From Candidatus Lernaella stagnicola (lineage in GTDB: Bacteria; Lernaellota; Lernaellaia; Lernaellales; Lernaellaceae): a DNA stretch of 64,000 nt. Positions 30,768 through 41,572 of the stretch are shown piece after piece. The DNA is taken from contig JAVCCK010000010.1 in the NCBI GenBank assembly GCA_030765525.1, positions 62,001 through 126,000 of the forward strand. The letters are read 5' to 3'. The position numbers were made by a program, and so were the translations under genes. The notes beneath the pieces are model-generated. The model did no database searches and was not told the origin of the DNA. It saw only the letters and a list, made by a program, of their open reading frames with translations. Within the stretch, counting starts at the first letter, position 1. The number at the start of each line of letters is the position of its first letter.

Positions 30768-32105
30768 TCAGGGAAGAAAGAGGTCGGCGATTCGCAGGAT
30801 CGTCACCAAGGTGTCGCGCAGCGACGTGGGGTCGACGTCCTGGTACGCGGCGCCGAAATCGATGACCAACAAATCGCTGTCCGGAATCAGCCCGGGTATG
30901 CCGAAGGCGCGCAAGATCGGGTTGAGATACGCCAGCCGGAAGGGTTCGGGCGTGCCGGGCGTCGAGTCGTACTCGCTGTAATCCAGGAAGCTCGCCGCCA
31001 TTTGACCGAAGAGCACACGGAAAGCGTCGGCGGCTTGCATTTCGTCTTGGTCGAGTTCGCCCCAGGGCTGTACGACGAGCGACTCGCCGGGCTGCCAGAT
31101 GCCGTCGTCGTTGAGGTCGGCGAAGCCCAGCACTTCGTTTTCCTGACCGCCCGTTTCGGCCACGAGCAGCGCGAAGACTTCCTCGGCGTGTTGGAACCCG
31201 AGGCCGACTTTCGCGCCGGCGTCGACAAAGAGTTGGCCGTCGTCTTTCAACGTGAAGAAATCGGGATAGAAGGGGTTGTCGAACAAGCGCAGGAGGTAGT
31301 CGACGATCGTGCCGATGACCTCGATGATGTCGTCATCGAAATTCAGCTCGGTCAGTTCGAACACCAGTCCCAAATCAAAGTCGAGATTCAGGGCCGGAAG
31401 ATGCCCCAACAAGCCGGGCACAATGCCGGCCCACGCTTCGGCGGCGACCGCATCGGGCAGGTCGAAGTCGCCGTGCGCATCGCACACTTCCTCAAAATTG
31501 AGGATGATCGGCATGCGATCCAGCGGGTAGACCACATCGGGCGCGTTCAGGCGCAGCCATTCGACGTTGGCGATGGTTTCGTCCGAGGCGTCTATCAGCA
31601 AGCCGTCGAGCAGGCGGTTGAGAAGCTCATCCAAGAAAGCCTGCCCGGTCTGCGGCCAGTCGTCGTCCGCCGCGGCCGGGGGCTGATAGCCGAGGAACAT
31701 TTCGACATACGCATAAATGATCGAATACGTGTCGAATTGATGAAGAGTGTCGGCCAATACCAGGCCGTAACGGCAGTCCAGCGCGTCTTCGTCGAGTTCG
31801 AGGCCCGCACGGAATTGCAGCGCGGCCAGCGGTCCGGCCCCGGCGCGCAACAATTGTTTGCCCTCTTCGCAATACGGGTCGGCGGGCGATGTCGTATCGT
31901 CGTCGCCTGTGTCGTCGTCGGTGGTATCGTCGTCATCGGCAGTATCGTCATCGCCGGTCGTATCGTCGTCGGTCGGCGATTGATCGTCGTTGTCGTCATC
32001 GTCGTCATCGTCATCGTCGCCGCCGCAGCCGACTACGACGAAAACCAACAACACCAACACCAGCAACCAAGCCAACCGTATCGAAAAAAAGCCGCGTCTG
32101 CTCAC
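30768..32105 (-). CDS. Poly-Asp lipoprotein, hypothetical
   Basis: About 445 residues. Leader LLVFVVVGC is followed two residues later by nine Asp, then a DDDTTGDDD / DDDTTDDDT stalk. The remaining ~380 residues are mostly helical with no recognised family (YCEEGKQLLRAGAGPLAALQ resembles a tetratricopeptide-like opening; EVLGFADLNDDGIWQPGE is a Ca-binding-like loop). Same stalk architecture as the lipoproteins at 11.9-15.4 kb but an unrelated head, so the stalk is a shared module. Confidence 0.75.
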   Translation of the reverse strand: MSRRGFFSIRLAWLLVLVLLVFVVVGCGGDDDDDDDDDNDDQSPTDDDTTGDDDTADDDDTTDDDTGDDDTTSPADPYCEEGKQLLRAGAGPLAALQFRAGLELDEDALDCRYGLVLADTLHQFDTYSIIYAYVEMFLGYQPPAAADDDWPQTGQAFLDELLNRLLDGLLIDASDETIANVEWLRLNAPDVVYPLDRMPIILNFEEVCDAHGDFDLPDAVAAEAWAGIVPGLLGHLPALNLDFDLGLVFELTELNFDDDIIEVIGTIVDYLLRLFDNPFYPDFFTLKDDGQLFVDAGAKVGLGFQHAEEVFALLVAETGGQENEVLGFADLNDDGIWQPGESLVVQPWGELDQDEMQAADAFRVLFGQMAASFLDYSEYDSTPGTPEPFRLAYLNPILRAFGIPGLIPDSDLLVIDFGAAYQDVDPTSLRDTLVTILRIADLFLP

Positions 32106-32207
32106 AAGAAGCCTCCTGGGAAAAACCCGAACCCCCGCAGATTATCACAGTCAAACCCTAAGTGACGAGACCGTCTCGTGCAACCGATTTGCAGCGTCCA
32201 AAGCGGC

Positions 32208-33020
32208 TTAGTCAGGCAGCTTCTGCCGGAGGTCGGCCAAGTCGCGGGTAACGCGCACCAATCGATTTTCCAAGAGTTCCCATGACGCATCCATGCGATC
32301 GCTTTCGTCGGTTTCACCCGTCGTGGCGGCCAGGATGGCGTGAAAGCGTCGCTGCAAAACCTCGTCGGCTTTTAACAAGTGGTTGTGCAAGGCGGGATAT
32401 AGCGTATCGATGCCGGGCTTGGCCAGGCGCGTTTTGTGGCGATTGTCCCAATACAAGCGGTACCAGCGCGCGAGACCTTTGTGGGTCGTCTCTATCTCCC
32501 GCAGTTGTCCCGCAAAACGGGCGAGCACGTCACTGGCTTCACCCAATGCCGCCAAGCGATAACGCAGATGTTGCCGCTCTTGTTCCGGCGTGCCGAGACG
32601 GTGCGAAACCTGCCGGTAAATCTCCCAGTCGTCTTTGGCTTCGCGCACCCGCAGTTCGGGATCGGCGAACGACGGCGCTGCGGCCGGCAACGCAACGTGC
32701 CGGTTGTAGCGCGGTGACACCGCCACCTCGACGCGGTACAGAAGCGGGTCGTACACGCCCACGTCGGCGTAATAGCGACCGGCCACGACCGGTGTCAGGA
32801 CGGCGGTTTCCAGATGCGCGCCGTAGGCTTCGCCGCCCACCGCATGAACCAGCACTTGCACGCCGTCAGCCAGGGCGCACTCGCCCAAGACCAACAGCGA
32901 ACCGGCGGGTCCGACGGCGGTTTCGACCGTGAAGGCGTCCAGTTCGGCGGTCTTTTCGCACGCGCCGACGAACGCACCGGTCACGATCAACAAAACGATG
33001 AGGATGAAGCGAACATGCAT
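32208..33020 (-). CDS. Lipoprotein, hypothetical
   Basis: About 270 residues from ATG 33020: leader MHVRFILIVLLIVTGAF, then VGAC. A beta-rich N-terminal half (LLVLGECALADGVQVLVHAV, AGRYYADVGVYDPLLYRVEV) and a helical C-terminal half (DVLARFAGQLREIETTHKGL) are seen. No family recognised. ATG 33029 is a longer alternative, but it overlaps a TATAAA element, favouring 33020. Confidence 0.6.
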   Translation of the reverse strand: MHVRFILIVLLIVTGAFVGACEKTAELDAFTVETAVGPAGSLLVLGECALADGVQVLVHAVGGEAYGAHLETAVLTPVVAGRYYADVGVYDPLLYRVEVAVSPRYNRHVALPAAAPSFADPELRVREAKDDWEIYRQVSHRLGTPEQERQHLRYRLAALGEASDVLARFAGQLREIETTHKGLARWYRLYWDNRHKTRLAKPGIDTLYPALHNHLLKADEVLQRRFHAILAATTGETDESDRMDASWELLENRLVRVTRDLADLRQKLPD

Positions 33021-33028
33021 CAAGGGCA

Positions 33029-33057
33029 TTTATAAAGCTTTGCGATAGGCTTGGCCA
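33029..33057 (-). promoter_or_regulatory. Sigma-70 promoter giving a near-leaderless mRNA
   Basis: Minus strand: TGGCCA (33057-33052), 17 bp, TATAAA (33034-33029). The predicted start near 33022 is two bases from ATG 33020, and no Shine-Dalgarno is present. Confidence 0.45.
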
Positions 33058-33138
33058 GGGGCGGCGGATGAAAAGCGACTTGGCAGCCGCGGGCATCGTC
33101 ACTACGTTGTAATCGATCAACAGAAAACGAGGTTGGCG

Positions 33139-33993
33139 ATGGCTAAAAGCGTTCGCGAAGTCACGCGCGTGATTCGCCCGCAACCGACTCTGGAAGGCGC
33201 CGGAGTTCGCTTGCAGCGCACCATTGGGTCGCCCGCGTTGGACTACCTGGATCCCTTCCTGTTACTCGACGAATTCAAATCCGACCTACCCGCGGATTAC
33301 CTCGCCGGCTTTCCCGAACACCCGCATCGCGGCATCGAAACGGTGACCTACCTCTTGGACGGGCGGGTGGCACACCGGGACAGCATCGGCAATGCGGGCC
33401 TCATCAAGCCCGGCGACGCCCAATGGATGACTGCGGGTCGCGGCATTCTCCATTCCGAAATGCCCCAAGGCGTCGACAACCGGTTGTGGGGCTATCAACT
33501 CTGGGTGAACCTGCCCGCGAAAGAGAAAATGACCGCGCCCCGCTACCAGGAATTCGCCGCGGCGGGCATCCCGGAGGTCTCGGCCGAATCGGGGGCGCGC
33601 GTGCGCGTGCTGACCGGCCGCTTTGGCGACACCGTCGGTCCGGTGCGGGACGTGGCGGCCGACCCGACGTTCCTGGACGTGACCGTGCCGCCGGGTGTGC
33701 TCTTCACCTACGAAACGAATCCCGACTACACGGCCTTCGCGCATATCGTCGTCGGCGACGGAGTGTTCGGCGATCAAGCGCGCCCGCCGGCGCCGATATC
33801 CCACATGGTCGTGCTGGGTCCCGGCGAAGTCGTGCATGCTCGTTCCGATCGCGACACGCTGCGTTTCCTGCTGGTGGTCGGCCGGCCGTTCCACGAGCCC
33901 GTCGCCCGTTGGGGGCCGTTTGTCATGAACACGCGTGAGCAAATCCAACAAACCCTCGCGGAATTGCGGGCGGGCACCTTTATTCGCGATTGA
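33139..33993 (+). CDS. Pirin family protein
   Basis: About 284 residues of bicupin. Metal-site signature FPEHPHRGIETVTYLLDG, with DAQWMTAGRGILHSEMP supplying the further His and Glu. Pirins are iron-binding, and some have quercetin dioxygenase activity or act as redox sensors. ATG 33139 has ACGAGG six bases upstream. Confidence 0.93.
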   Translation: MAKSVREVTRVIRPQPTLEGAGVRLQRTIGSPALDYLDPFLLLDEFKSDLPADYLAGFPEHPHRGIETVTYLLDGRVAHRDSIGNAGLIKPGDAQWMTAGRGILHSEMPQGVDNRLWGYQLWVNLPAKEKMTAPRYQEFAAAGIPEVSAESGARVRVLTGRFGDTVGPVRDVAADPTFLDVTVPPGVLFTYETNPDYTAFAHIVVGDGVFGDQARPPAPISHMVVLGPGEVVHARSDRDTLRFLLVVGRPFHEPVARWGPFVMNTREQIQQTLAELRAGTFIRD

Positions 33994-34005
33994 ATCGGTC
34001 GTTGC

Positions 34006-34440
34006 TTACAACTGCGGCAGCAGTTCCTGCTCGAGCGCCGCAAGGGGGCGCGCGCCGATCACCTGATGTACGACGCGGCCTTGTTTGAAAAGGAGCATGG
34101 CGGGTATCGAGCGTATGTCGTAAGGCGCGGCGGCGCGGGGGTTCTCTTCCGTGTTGAGCTTGACGACCTTGATGCGGCCGGCGTGCTTGGCGGCCAGTTG
34201 TCGCAACACCGGCGCCATCATCTTGCAGGGGCCGCACCACGGCGCCCAGAAGTCGACCAACACCGGCAGTTCACTTTCCAGTACGTCGTCGTGGAAACGG
34301 CGGTCGTCGGTATCAATGGGTTGGGACGGCATCGCGAGCGCAGTCTTGCACTTGCCGCAGCGCGCTTTCTCGTTTTCCAGCGCGGCCAACGGCGCCCGGT
34401 TCATCGTCCCACATTGTTCGCAGCGAATTAATTCGGCCAT
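34006..34440 (-). CDS. trxC: Thioredoxin 2 (zinc-ribbon thioredoxin)
   Basis: About 144 residues. N-terminal CEQC...CGKC zinc ribbon, then a thioredoxin domain with active site FWAPWCGPCKMM and cis-Pro in RSIPAMLLF. Reduces cytoplasmic disulfides; the zinc ribbon marks the TrxC subgroup. Convergent with pirin; followed by glgA upstream on the same strand. Confidence 0.93.
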   Translation of the reverse strand: MAELIRCEQCGTMNRAPLAALENEKARCGKCKTALAMPSQPIDTDDRRFHDDVLESELPVLVDFWAPWCGPCKMMAPVLRQLAAKHAGRIKVVKLNTEENPRAAAPYDIRSIPAMLLFKQGRVVHQVIGARPLAALEQELLPQL

Positions 34441-34465
34441 GAAACACCCCCGAACCCAAGGTTAA

Positions 34466-35986
34466 TCACGACTGCCCGTCAGGCAACGGCGCGGCTTGCG
34501 CTTGGCCATCCTCTTTGCGGACGCGTATCGCTTTTCGATAAAGGCGCTCGTACTTCTTGATGATCTTGGGCCAGGAATAGTCAGTCGCCATGGCGGCGTC
34601 CACAAGCTTGCGCCAGCGTGTCCCGTCCTCGAAAAGCATCGCGGCGTCGGCCAAGACCTTCAGCAATGCCTCGGGGTTCTTGTCAACGAATTTGAAGCCG
34701 TTGGCGCCGCGCGAGCCCTTCCGCCACCCCTTGACGGTGTCGTCGAGGCCGCCGGTGGCGCGCACGACCGGCAGCGTGCCGTACTTTTGGGAGTACATCT
34801 GCGAAAGGCCGCAAGGTTCGTACAGGCTGGGCAGCAGCAGTAGGTCGGCGCCGGCTTCGATCTTGTGCGCCAACTCCTCGGAGAAGCCGAGATGCACGCC
34901 GACACTTTCGGGAAACAGTTCCTGCAATTGCCGCAAGTTGGTTTCGTATTTCTTCTCGCCTTCGCCAAGAAAAATCAGAATGTAGCCGTGGGCGACGATG
35001 TCCTCGACGATCGGCATGATCAGGTCGAGACCCTTTTGTTCCACCAAGCGGCCGATAAACGCGATCACGGGTTTGCGCGCCCATTCCTTGGCGATGCCGA
35101 AGGTGGCCAGCAAATCCAACTTGCATTCTTGCTTGCCCTCCAGCTGGGCGGCGCTGTAGGTGGCAACGATGTACGGGTCGCTTTCCGGGTTCCACTCTGT
35201 GTAATCGACGCCGTGCGTAATGCCCACGAGCCGGTCGGCGCGCGCGGCGAGCAAATCTTCCATCCCGAAGCCAAGCTCCGGCGTTTGAATCTCGCGGGCG
35301 TATTTCTCCGAAACCGTCGAGATGATATCCGCGTGGGCCAGGCCGCCCTTGAGCAAACTCCAGCGACCGTGAAATTCGCATTGATCGGCGTGGAAGGCCT
35401 CGGGCGGCAGCCCGAACACGTGCCCCGCCTCGGGTGGGAACAGCCCCATGTAACCCAAATTATGAATCGTGGCGACGGTCGCCGGCGCGGCCCATTTCGC
35501 CTCTTGATCGCCGAACAAGCGCAAATAGGAAACGACGAGTCCGCCCTGCCAATCGTGTGCATGCACCACGTCGTACTTGCTTTTCGCGGCTCGCAGATAG
35601 GCCAGCACGGCTTTGGCAAAAAACGCGAATCGTTCCGCGTTGTCGGCGTAATCAGCCCCGCGGGCCGGGTCGGTGTACAACCCCTCGCGGTCGAAATACT
35701 GGTCGTTCTCGACGGCCAGCGCCCGCCAGGGGCGATCGAGTTCGAGGCGGTGTACGGCACCGGAAACCTTGGCGTCGCCGATGGAGACCGTGAATTTTTT
35801 GAGCACGGTTTCAGCCGGGCTCGCCACGCTTTTGACGACGCGGTAGTAGGGCAGAATGACATCGACGTCATGCCCAGCTTCCGCGAGGTATTTCGGGATG
35901 GCGTCGCACACATCGGCCATACCGCCGGTTTTTGCCAGGGGCGCGACTTCGCTCGCCACAAAAAGAACTTTGAGCCCTTTGGCCAT
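34466..35986 (-). CDS. glgA: Glycogen synthase (ADP-glucose type)
   Basis: About 506 residues of GT5. The N-terminus is LKVLFVASEVAPLAKTGGMA, with the KTGG substrate loop. VAFIGRLVEQKGLDLIM-like (IAFIGRLVEQKG) and PSLYEPCGLSQMY are the GT-B donor-site signatures. Makes alpha-1,4-glucan from ADP-glucose. A lysine/glutamine-rich C-terminal tail is present. CGGAGGAAG precedes the ATG. Confidence 0.95.
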   Translation of the reverse strand: MAKGLKVLFVASEVAPLAKTGGMADVCDAIPKYLAEAGHDVDVILPYYRVVKSVASPAETVLKKFTVSIGDAKVSGAVHRLELDRPWRALAVENDQYFDREGLYTDPARGADYADNAERFAFFAKAVLAYLRAAKSKYDVVHAHDWQGGLVVSYLRLFGDQEAKWAAPATVATIHNLGYMGLFPPEAGHVFGLPPEAFHADQCEFHGRWSLLKGGLAHADIISTVSEKYAREIQTPELGFGMEDLLAARADRLVGITHGVDYTEWNPESDPYIVATYSAAQLEGKQECKLDLLATFGIAKEWARKPVIAFIGRLVEQKGLDLIMPIVEDIVAHGYILIFLGEGEKKYETNLRQLQELFPESVGVHLGFSEELAHKIEAGADLLLLPSLYEPCGLSQMYSQKYGTLPVVRATGGLDDTVKGWRKGSRGANGFKFVDKNPEALLKVLADAAMLFEDGTRWRKLVDAAMATDYSWPKIIKKYERLYRKAIRVRKEDGQAQAAPLPDGQS

Positions 35987-36039
35987 GGAAGCACTTCCTC
36001 CGCGTTGGAATGAGTATTTGAAACGCGCTTAACGTAACA

Positions 36040-36069
36040 ACGGCCCCGCAACACGCAACACGGGGCCGT
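36040..36069 (-). terminator. Terminator-like hairpin after the CoA-transferase gene
   Basis: ACGGCCCCG (36040-36048) pairs perfectly with CGGGGCCGT (36061-36069) around a 12-base loop. On the minus strand only TTGTTA follows, so the T tract is weak. Confidence 0.55.
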
Positions 36070-36096
36070 CCGATTGAGCCACGAGCAAGGCGGCGG

Positions 36097-37752
36097 TCAA
36101 ACGCTGACCCGGAATTCCTCCCAGGCGCGTTGCTTGAGCCACCCTCGGAAATCCGGGTCGGCCACGCTGATGATGCTGCGAATGAAATCGCTTTGCGGCT
36201 GCGCGTTGACTTGCGCCACACCGTGTTCGGTGGCCAGAAAGACTTTCGCGCCGTCGCGCGTGCCGAAAAAGTCGGGCCCGATCAGGCTCAGCGGCGTGCC
36301 CACCGGTTGGAAGGGGAACACCGAGGAGCGGAGCTTGCCTTCCGGCGTGCGGTGCGTCGACTTCATGCACAAATACGCAATGCCGCCCACGATCAGGCCG
36401 CGGTTGATCATCGCCGCGCCACCAATGCCGGAGTAGTGGTTTTTGTCGCGGCCGGCGGAATTAAGGTGACCCTGAAAATCGATGCTCAGGCAGTTGTTGA
36501 TTCCCAACCCGCCGTAGAACGCTTCGGGAATGACGACCCGGGAAGACGGCGCGCAAATCACGTCCCGGTTGTTGTGCATCTTCTCGTAAAAGCCGTCACC
36601 GTCGACGCCGATGCTGAAGGTGAACACGAGCTTGCCGTCAAGCTGCGTGCGGGAGCCGTCCCGTTCCACGAAGTGCGAGCCGGCGATTTTGCCCGCTTCC
36701 CACAAATCCCACGTGAAGGGCTCCATCATTTCCGTGTAGCTGCGCCCGGTCCACGCGGAGTTGGCCAGCAGCTTAATCGCCAACACGCCGGTGCCGCCGA
36801 ATCCCACTTGGATCGCCCGGCCGTGGGTGTCTTCGGGGTGCATTTCGATGTGATTGACCACGTTCTCGGCGATCTTCATTTCCACCGCGGCCGGGTTGTC
36901 GAAACTGCCTGCGGGCAAGGAGGGAAGCCTCGTTTCGTCCTCGACGACAAAAAGGCGGCCTTCGTTCGCGGCCCGCCGGAATTGGCTGTAATGAAAAGTG
37001 TTGGACGCATCGCCGTACCCGTAGGTGAACGGGTACTTCGCGTTCATATAGAGCACGATGTTGATCGAGGGCTTCTCGAGCGCGAACGTCATCGTTTCCC
37101 ACGTAGCACCGTTGGCGATGCCCAAACTCATTTCACCCTGCGCGTTGGGAGGCGTGACGGCGGCCGCAATGAGGTTGAAGGTCGGCGTGCCGTCGTGCCG
37201 GAACGCCATACCGCCGGTGGCGTCGGGAAAGTGCACCGACTGCATATCCACGATTCCCATCCGCGACTTGTTGCGCCCGACGAATTCCGGATACAGCAGA
37301 CGGGTCATGGCGTTCTTGGGAATGATCATGTTGCTCGCCGCGCCCATGAAACCCGACACGAAAACGATCCGCCGTTCCTGCAACTCACGGAAATGATCGA
37401 TCAGCTTGCTCAGCCCCTCGACCTTCTTGGTGATCTCATTGGCCCGCCGAGCCAACGCGCCGATCAGCGAAGGCGTCTTCGTTCCCTCCACGATGCCGCG
37501 CAGCAATCCACCGGCGGCCAACGCATCGCCGACCAGCAGCCGGTGGGGTGCCATAAACAACGCCTGGCGAATCGTGATGTCCCGAAGGTCGTGCTTCTGG
37601 ATGTGATCCCACAACCGCTCGTACACCGCGATCGGTTCGGACGTCGCGAAACCCGTAACCAAGCTTGTTCCATTGGTCACCGTAGCTTCCAGAGCCTGCT
37701 CATGTGTAACAATGCGATTGCTGAAATACTTTGGCAGTTCGACTCCGGCCAT
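36097..37752 (-). CDS. Acetyl-CoA hydrolase/transferase family protein
   Basis: About 551 residues of the class I CoA-transferase fold, in two halves. Matching segments are FVSGFMGAASNMIIPKN, GRNKSRMGIVDMQSVHFPD, QGEMSLGIANGATWETM, HGRAIQVGFGGTGVLAIKL and NCLSIDFQGHLNSAGRDK, with C-terminal IGGAAMINRGLIVGGIAYLC. Likely transfers CoA between acetyl-CoA and another acid. ATG 37752 has GCGAGGA eight bases upstream; the longer frame to 37875 is inside the promoter. A nearly symmetric operator lies at the transcription start. Confidence 0.88.
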   Translation of the reverse strand: MAGVELPKYFSNRIVTHEQALEATVTNGTSLVTGFATSEPIAVYERLWDHIQKHDLRDITIRQALFMAPHRLLVGDALAAGGLLRGIVEGTKTPSLIGALARRANEITKKVEGLSKLIDHFRELQERRIVFVSGFMGAASNMIIPKNAMTRLLYPEFVGRNKSRMGIVDMQSVHFPDATGGMAFRHDGTPTFNLIAAAVTPPNAQGEMSLGIANGATWETMTFALEKPSINIVLYMNAKYPFTYGYGDASNTFHYSQFRRAANEGRLFVVEDETRLPSLPAGSFDNPAAVEMKIAENVVNHIEMHPEDTHGRAIQVGFGGTGVLAIKLLANSAWTGRSYTEMMEPFTWDLWEAGKIAGSHFVERDGSRTQLDGKLVFTFSIGVDGDGFYEKMHNNRDVICAPSSRVVIPEAFYGGLGINNCLSIDFQGHLNSAGRDKNHYSGIGGAAMINRGLIVGGIAYLCMKSTHRTPEGKLRSSVFPFQPVGTPLSLIGPDFFGTRDGAKVFLATEHGVAQVNAQPQSDFIRSIISVADPDFRGWLKQRAWEEFRVSV

Positions 37753-37821
37753 CAATGCATCCTCGCTTTTTCGGGTTAAAGTCCACAGGCCCCGGGCGGC
37801 GCCGCGACCCCAACCTCGGAA

Positions 37822-37839
37822 TTGCCCAATATTGAGCAA
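37822..37839. promoter_or_regulatory. Operator-like palindrome at the CoA-transferase promoter
   Basis: TTGCCCAAT followed directly by ATTGAGCAA is an 18-bp dyad with one mismatched pair, placed just after the predicted transcription start. A dimeric repressor site is the simplest reading. Confidence 0.55.
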
Positions 37840-37846
37840 TCGCGCT

Positions 37847-37875
37847 TTTTTAGCCTGACTACGAGCTTTTGTCAA
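37847..37875 (-). promoter_or_regulatory. Sigma-70 promoter of the CoA-transferase gene
   Basis: Minus strand: TTGACA (37875-37870, perfect), 17 bp, TAAAAA (37852-37847). Start predicted near 37840, leaving a leader of about 90 nt. Confidence 0.65.
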
Positions 37876-37924
37876 CTCCCCTAACTGTTTGAAAGGATGG
37901 ATTTTTATTCAAGTATTCCGTGTA

Positions 37925-37947
37925 TTTACGCCGCAGTGCGGCGTAAA
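37925..37947. repeat. Perfect 10-bp inverted repeat in a divergent intergenic region
   Basis: TTTACGCCGC, AGT, GCGGCGTAAA: perfect arms with a 3-base loop. It lies between the divergent CoA-transferase and sugar-dehydrogenase genes. No T run follows; it could be a second regulator site or a hairpin. The rest of 37948-38153 shows nothing else recognisable. Confidence 0.7.
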
Positions 37948-38153
37948 CCATTCCGGAATTCGTCCAGATTCACAAAAACGCTGCGACCCGAGAATGAAAC
38001 AAGACGACGACCTAAGTGGCCGATTTCCCGTACAACCCGGCGACTCCGCGCACTAGATACTCCCCGCGTGGCATCGTCGGTGATCCGCATTAACTTGTGT
38101 TGATGAGGTTCGATAGCCGGACCTGACGCCGCGGCAGCGTATGGAGGTCGAAC

Positions 38154-39479
<1,326 letters not shown>

Positions 39480-39496
39480 CGGAAAAGACGCCGGGC

Positions 39497-41572
39497 TTAG
39501 CTCTTTCGTGACCCAATGAGTTCAAGCTGCAAGAGGCAGTAAACGACTTCCAGCGCCAGAGCGCGTTTCAGCGGCACCATTTCCAGCAGTGTACGCACGG
39601 TTCGGCGGCCGTCGATGAGCGTGACGAGCCGCTGCTCTTTGGGTTCGCTGAAGAAGCAGCAGAGATCCGTATCCGTGCTTTTGCGCACCGCGCGATCGAG
39701 ATACCGCGCGACCTGTTCGCCCACGCGCTCGGCGGCGACGTTTTGGCGCATGCCCTGAATGATCAGTCGCGTCACGTCGATGCCGGCCGACGGCGCGTCG
39801 CCTTCGGCTTCAACGCCCTCTTCGAATTCGTAGCCTCCCTCCGTCCAACCGAACAGAGCCAACAACTTATTCTCGAGCTGCGACAGCAACGATTTGAACA
39901 ACTCGTGCGGCGAGACGTACTGGTCGGCGACGAGCACTTCCCCGATTTGCCGCCCCTCGCCCAGCGCTTTTTCAAGGGCTTGGTCGCGTTGCCCGGGCGA
40001 CAATGTGCCGCGCGCGATCAGCAGTTCCCCCAGGGCCAAGGGTCCGGGGTGGCTGGAGGTTACTTTGACCGGCACGCCGCGTTTGAAAAAGACGAGTTCT
40101 TCATGCTCGCCGCGGCGTAGCGCGAGTCGCCCGGTGGCCTGGGTTTGCAACAAGTGGAACAAATAACGCCCGAGCGGCGTTTCGGACAAGTTGCCGACAT
40201 CGGCGTCTCCCTCGTCGTCCAGAATTTGTTCTTTGCCGACTGTTCGATGGCCGCTTTCGGCCTGCGCGCGGTTGGCCACGGCACCGTCGACACGCAAGAA
40301 ACGGTCGCCGCCCTGGAAACGAATCACGCCGAAGAGCAAAAACAAATAGAGCACTTGAAAGGTGCGCGAGAAATTCAGATCGGCCTTGGCGATCACTTCC
40401 CCCAAGGAGGTTTCGCCGTCGACCAGTTCCAAGACCCGCCATTCCCGTTCGGTCAGGTTGAGGTTTTCCCGGGTCAACTCGGGAAAGTCGACCTTTTCCA
40501 CGATCGCGCCCTTGTTTACGTAAAGCCGTTCTTCCAGCTTGGCCATGTCGTAATGTCGTTCGATGCCCGTCACGATGATCGCGAGCATGTCCTGGTCGAT
40601 GGGAACAGCGTCATCGATGTGCTGCACACCGCGCGTGAAGGAATAGCTACCCTCCCGCCAACGAAACGCGGAATTGATTTTCCGCCGCGCCTGCGTCCGC
40701 AACAACGCCTCCAGATCCGCGTTGGAGAGAAAACCCTTTTCGACCAGCAGCGACCCGATCTTGCGCCCGCTTTCGCGGGCTTCCACCAAGGTTTTCTCCA
40801 GCGCCACCGGATCGATCAAACCGCGCGAGACGATGATTTGTCCCAGGGCGTCGTCGGCGATGAAATTCGTGCGAATCGACGCAGGGATGCCGTCGCGCAG
40901 TAAAATTTCGCGGCGTTCGTTCATCGCTCGCACATCCAGCAAGCCGTTGGCGTGCGACCGGTAATACTTCAGCAACAATTCGGGCAACAGGATGAGCCCC
41001 AGGATTCCTTTTTCATCCGGCTCGCGGTTCGCTTTCGGCTGAGTGACCGCCGCAGGCGCGCGTTCCGGCTTGGGTTCCGGTGCCGGTTCCGGCTCGGCCG
41101 GCGGCGCTTCGGGAATCGTCATATGGGTTGGTGTCTCGAGGCCCAATTCGGCGGCGGTGGCGCGCACGGCCTGGTCCGCCTCGCCCTGAGCAAAGGCGGT
41201 CCGGTGCATCGCCGCTTCGATGGCCGTTTGCCATTCGTTAGGATGCACGGGCAATTCGAGGTAGCCGTCGAGTCGATATTGCGCTTTGATTTCGTCGCCG
41301 TATCCCGCAGCGCGTCGGAACGAGGACAGGGCGATGGTGGTGATGACTGACGTTTCGGGATCTTGCTTAAGTTGCCGGACGAATTCGAGGCCGTTGGCGT
41401 CGGGCAGAACGATGCTCACAACCACGACGTGCGGCATGCGCCTTTCGACCAAGTCGGAGAATTCGCGGGCTGATACCAGGTGGTCGAAGACGAAATGTTC
41501 CGGCAGGCTGTGTTGCATTTCCGCGCCGACTCGCACGTCTGAAGAGAGCAGCACAACTCGTGTTTGTTTCAT
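39497..41572 (-). CDS. Degenerate receiver protein with two PATAN (DUF4388) modules
   Basis: About 691 residues. Residues 1-120 are receiver-like (TRVVLLSSDVRVGAEMQ) but the phospho-acceptor position reads VVVVSIVLPDANG, a Ser in place of Asp, and the conserved Lys becomes Leu (GYLELPV). A proline/glutamate linker (PEAPPAEPEPAPEPKPE) leads to two PATAN modules (KGILGLILLPELLLKYYRSH with RDGIPASIRTNF, and LGRYLFHLLQTQATGRLALR with FFKRGVPVKVTS). No J-domain or repeats. Cytoplasmic; PATAN proteins mediate signalling in cyanobacterial phototaxis. Its ATG overlaps the upstream gene's stop in an ATGA. Confidence 0.8.
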   Translation of the reverse strand: MKQTRVVLLSSDVRVGAEMQHSLPEHFVFDHLVSAREFSDLVERRMPHVVVVSIVLPDANGLEFVRQLKQDPETSVITTIALSSFRRAAGYGDEIKAQYRLDGYLELPVHPNEWQTAIEAAMHRTAFAQGEADQAVRATAAELGLETPTHMTIPEAPPAEPEPAPEPKPERAPAAVTQPKANREPDEKGILGLILLPELLLKYYRSHANGLLDVRAMNERREILLRDGIPASIRTNFIADDALGQIIVSRGLIDPVALEKTLVEARESGRKIGSLLVEKGFLSNADLEALLRTQARRKINSAFRWREGSYSFTRGVQHIDDAVPIDQDMLAIIVTGIERHYDMAKLEERLYVNKGAIVEKVDFPELTRENLNLTEREWRVLELVDGETSLGEVIAKADLNFSRTFQVLYLFLLFGVIRFQGGDRFLRVDGAVANRAQAESGHRTVGKEQILDDEGDADVGNLSETPLGRYLFHLLQTQATGRLALRRGEHEELVFFKRGVPVKVTSSHPGPLALGELLIARGTLSPGQRDQALEKALGEGRQIGEVLVADQYVSPHELFKSLLSQLENKLLALFGWTEGGYEFEEGVEAEGDAPSAGIDVTRLIIQGMRQNVAAERVGEQVARYLDRAVRKSTDTDLCCFFSEPKEQRLVTLIDGRRTVRTLLEMVPLKRALALEVVYCLLQLELIGSRKS

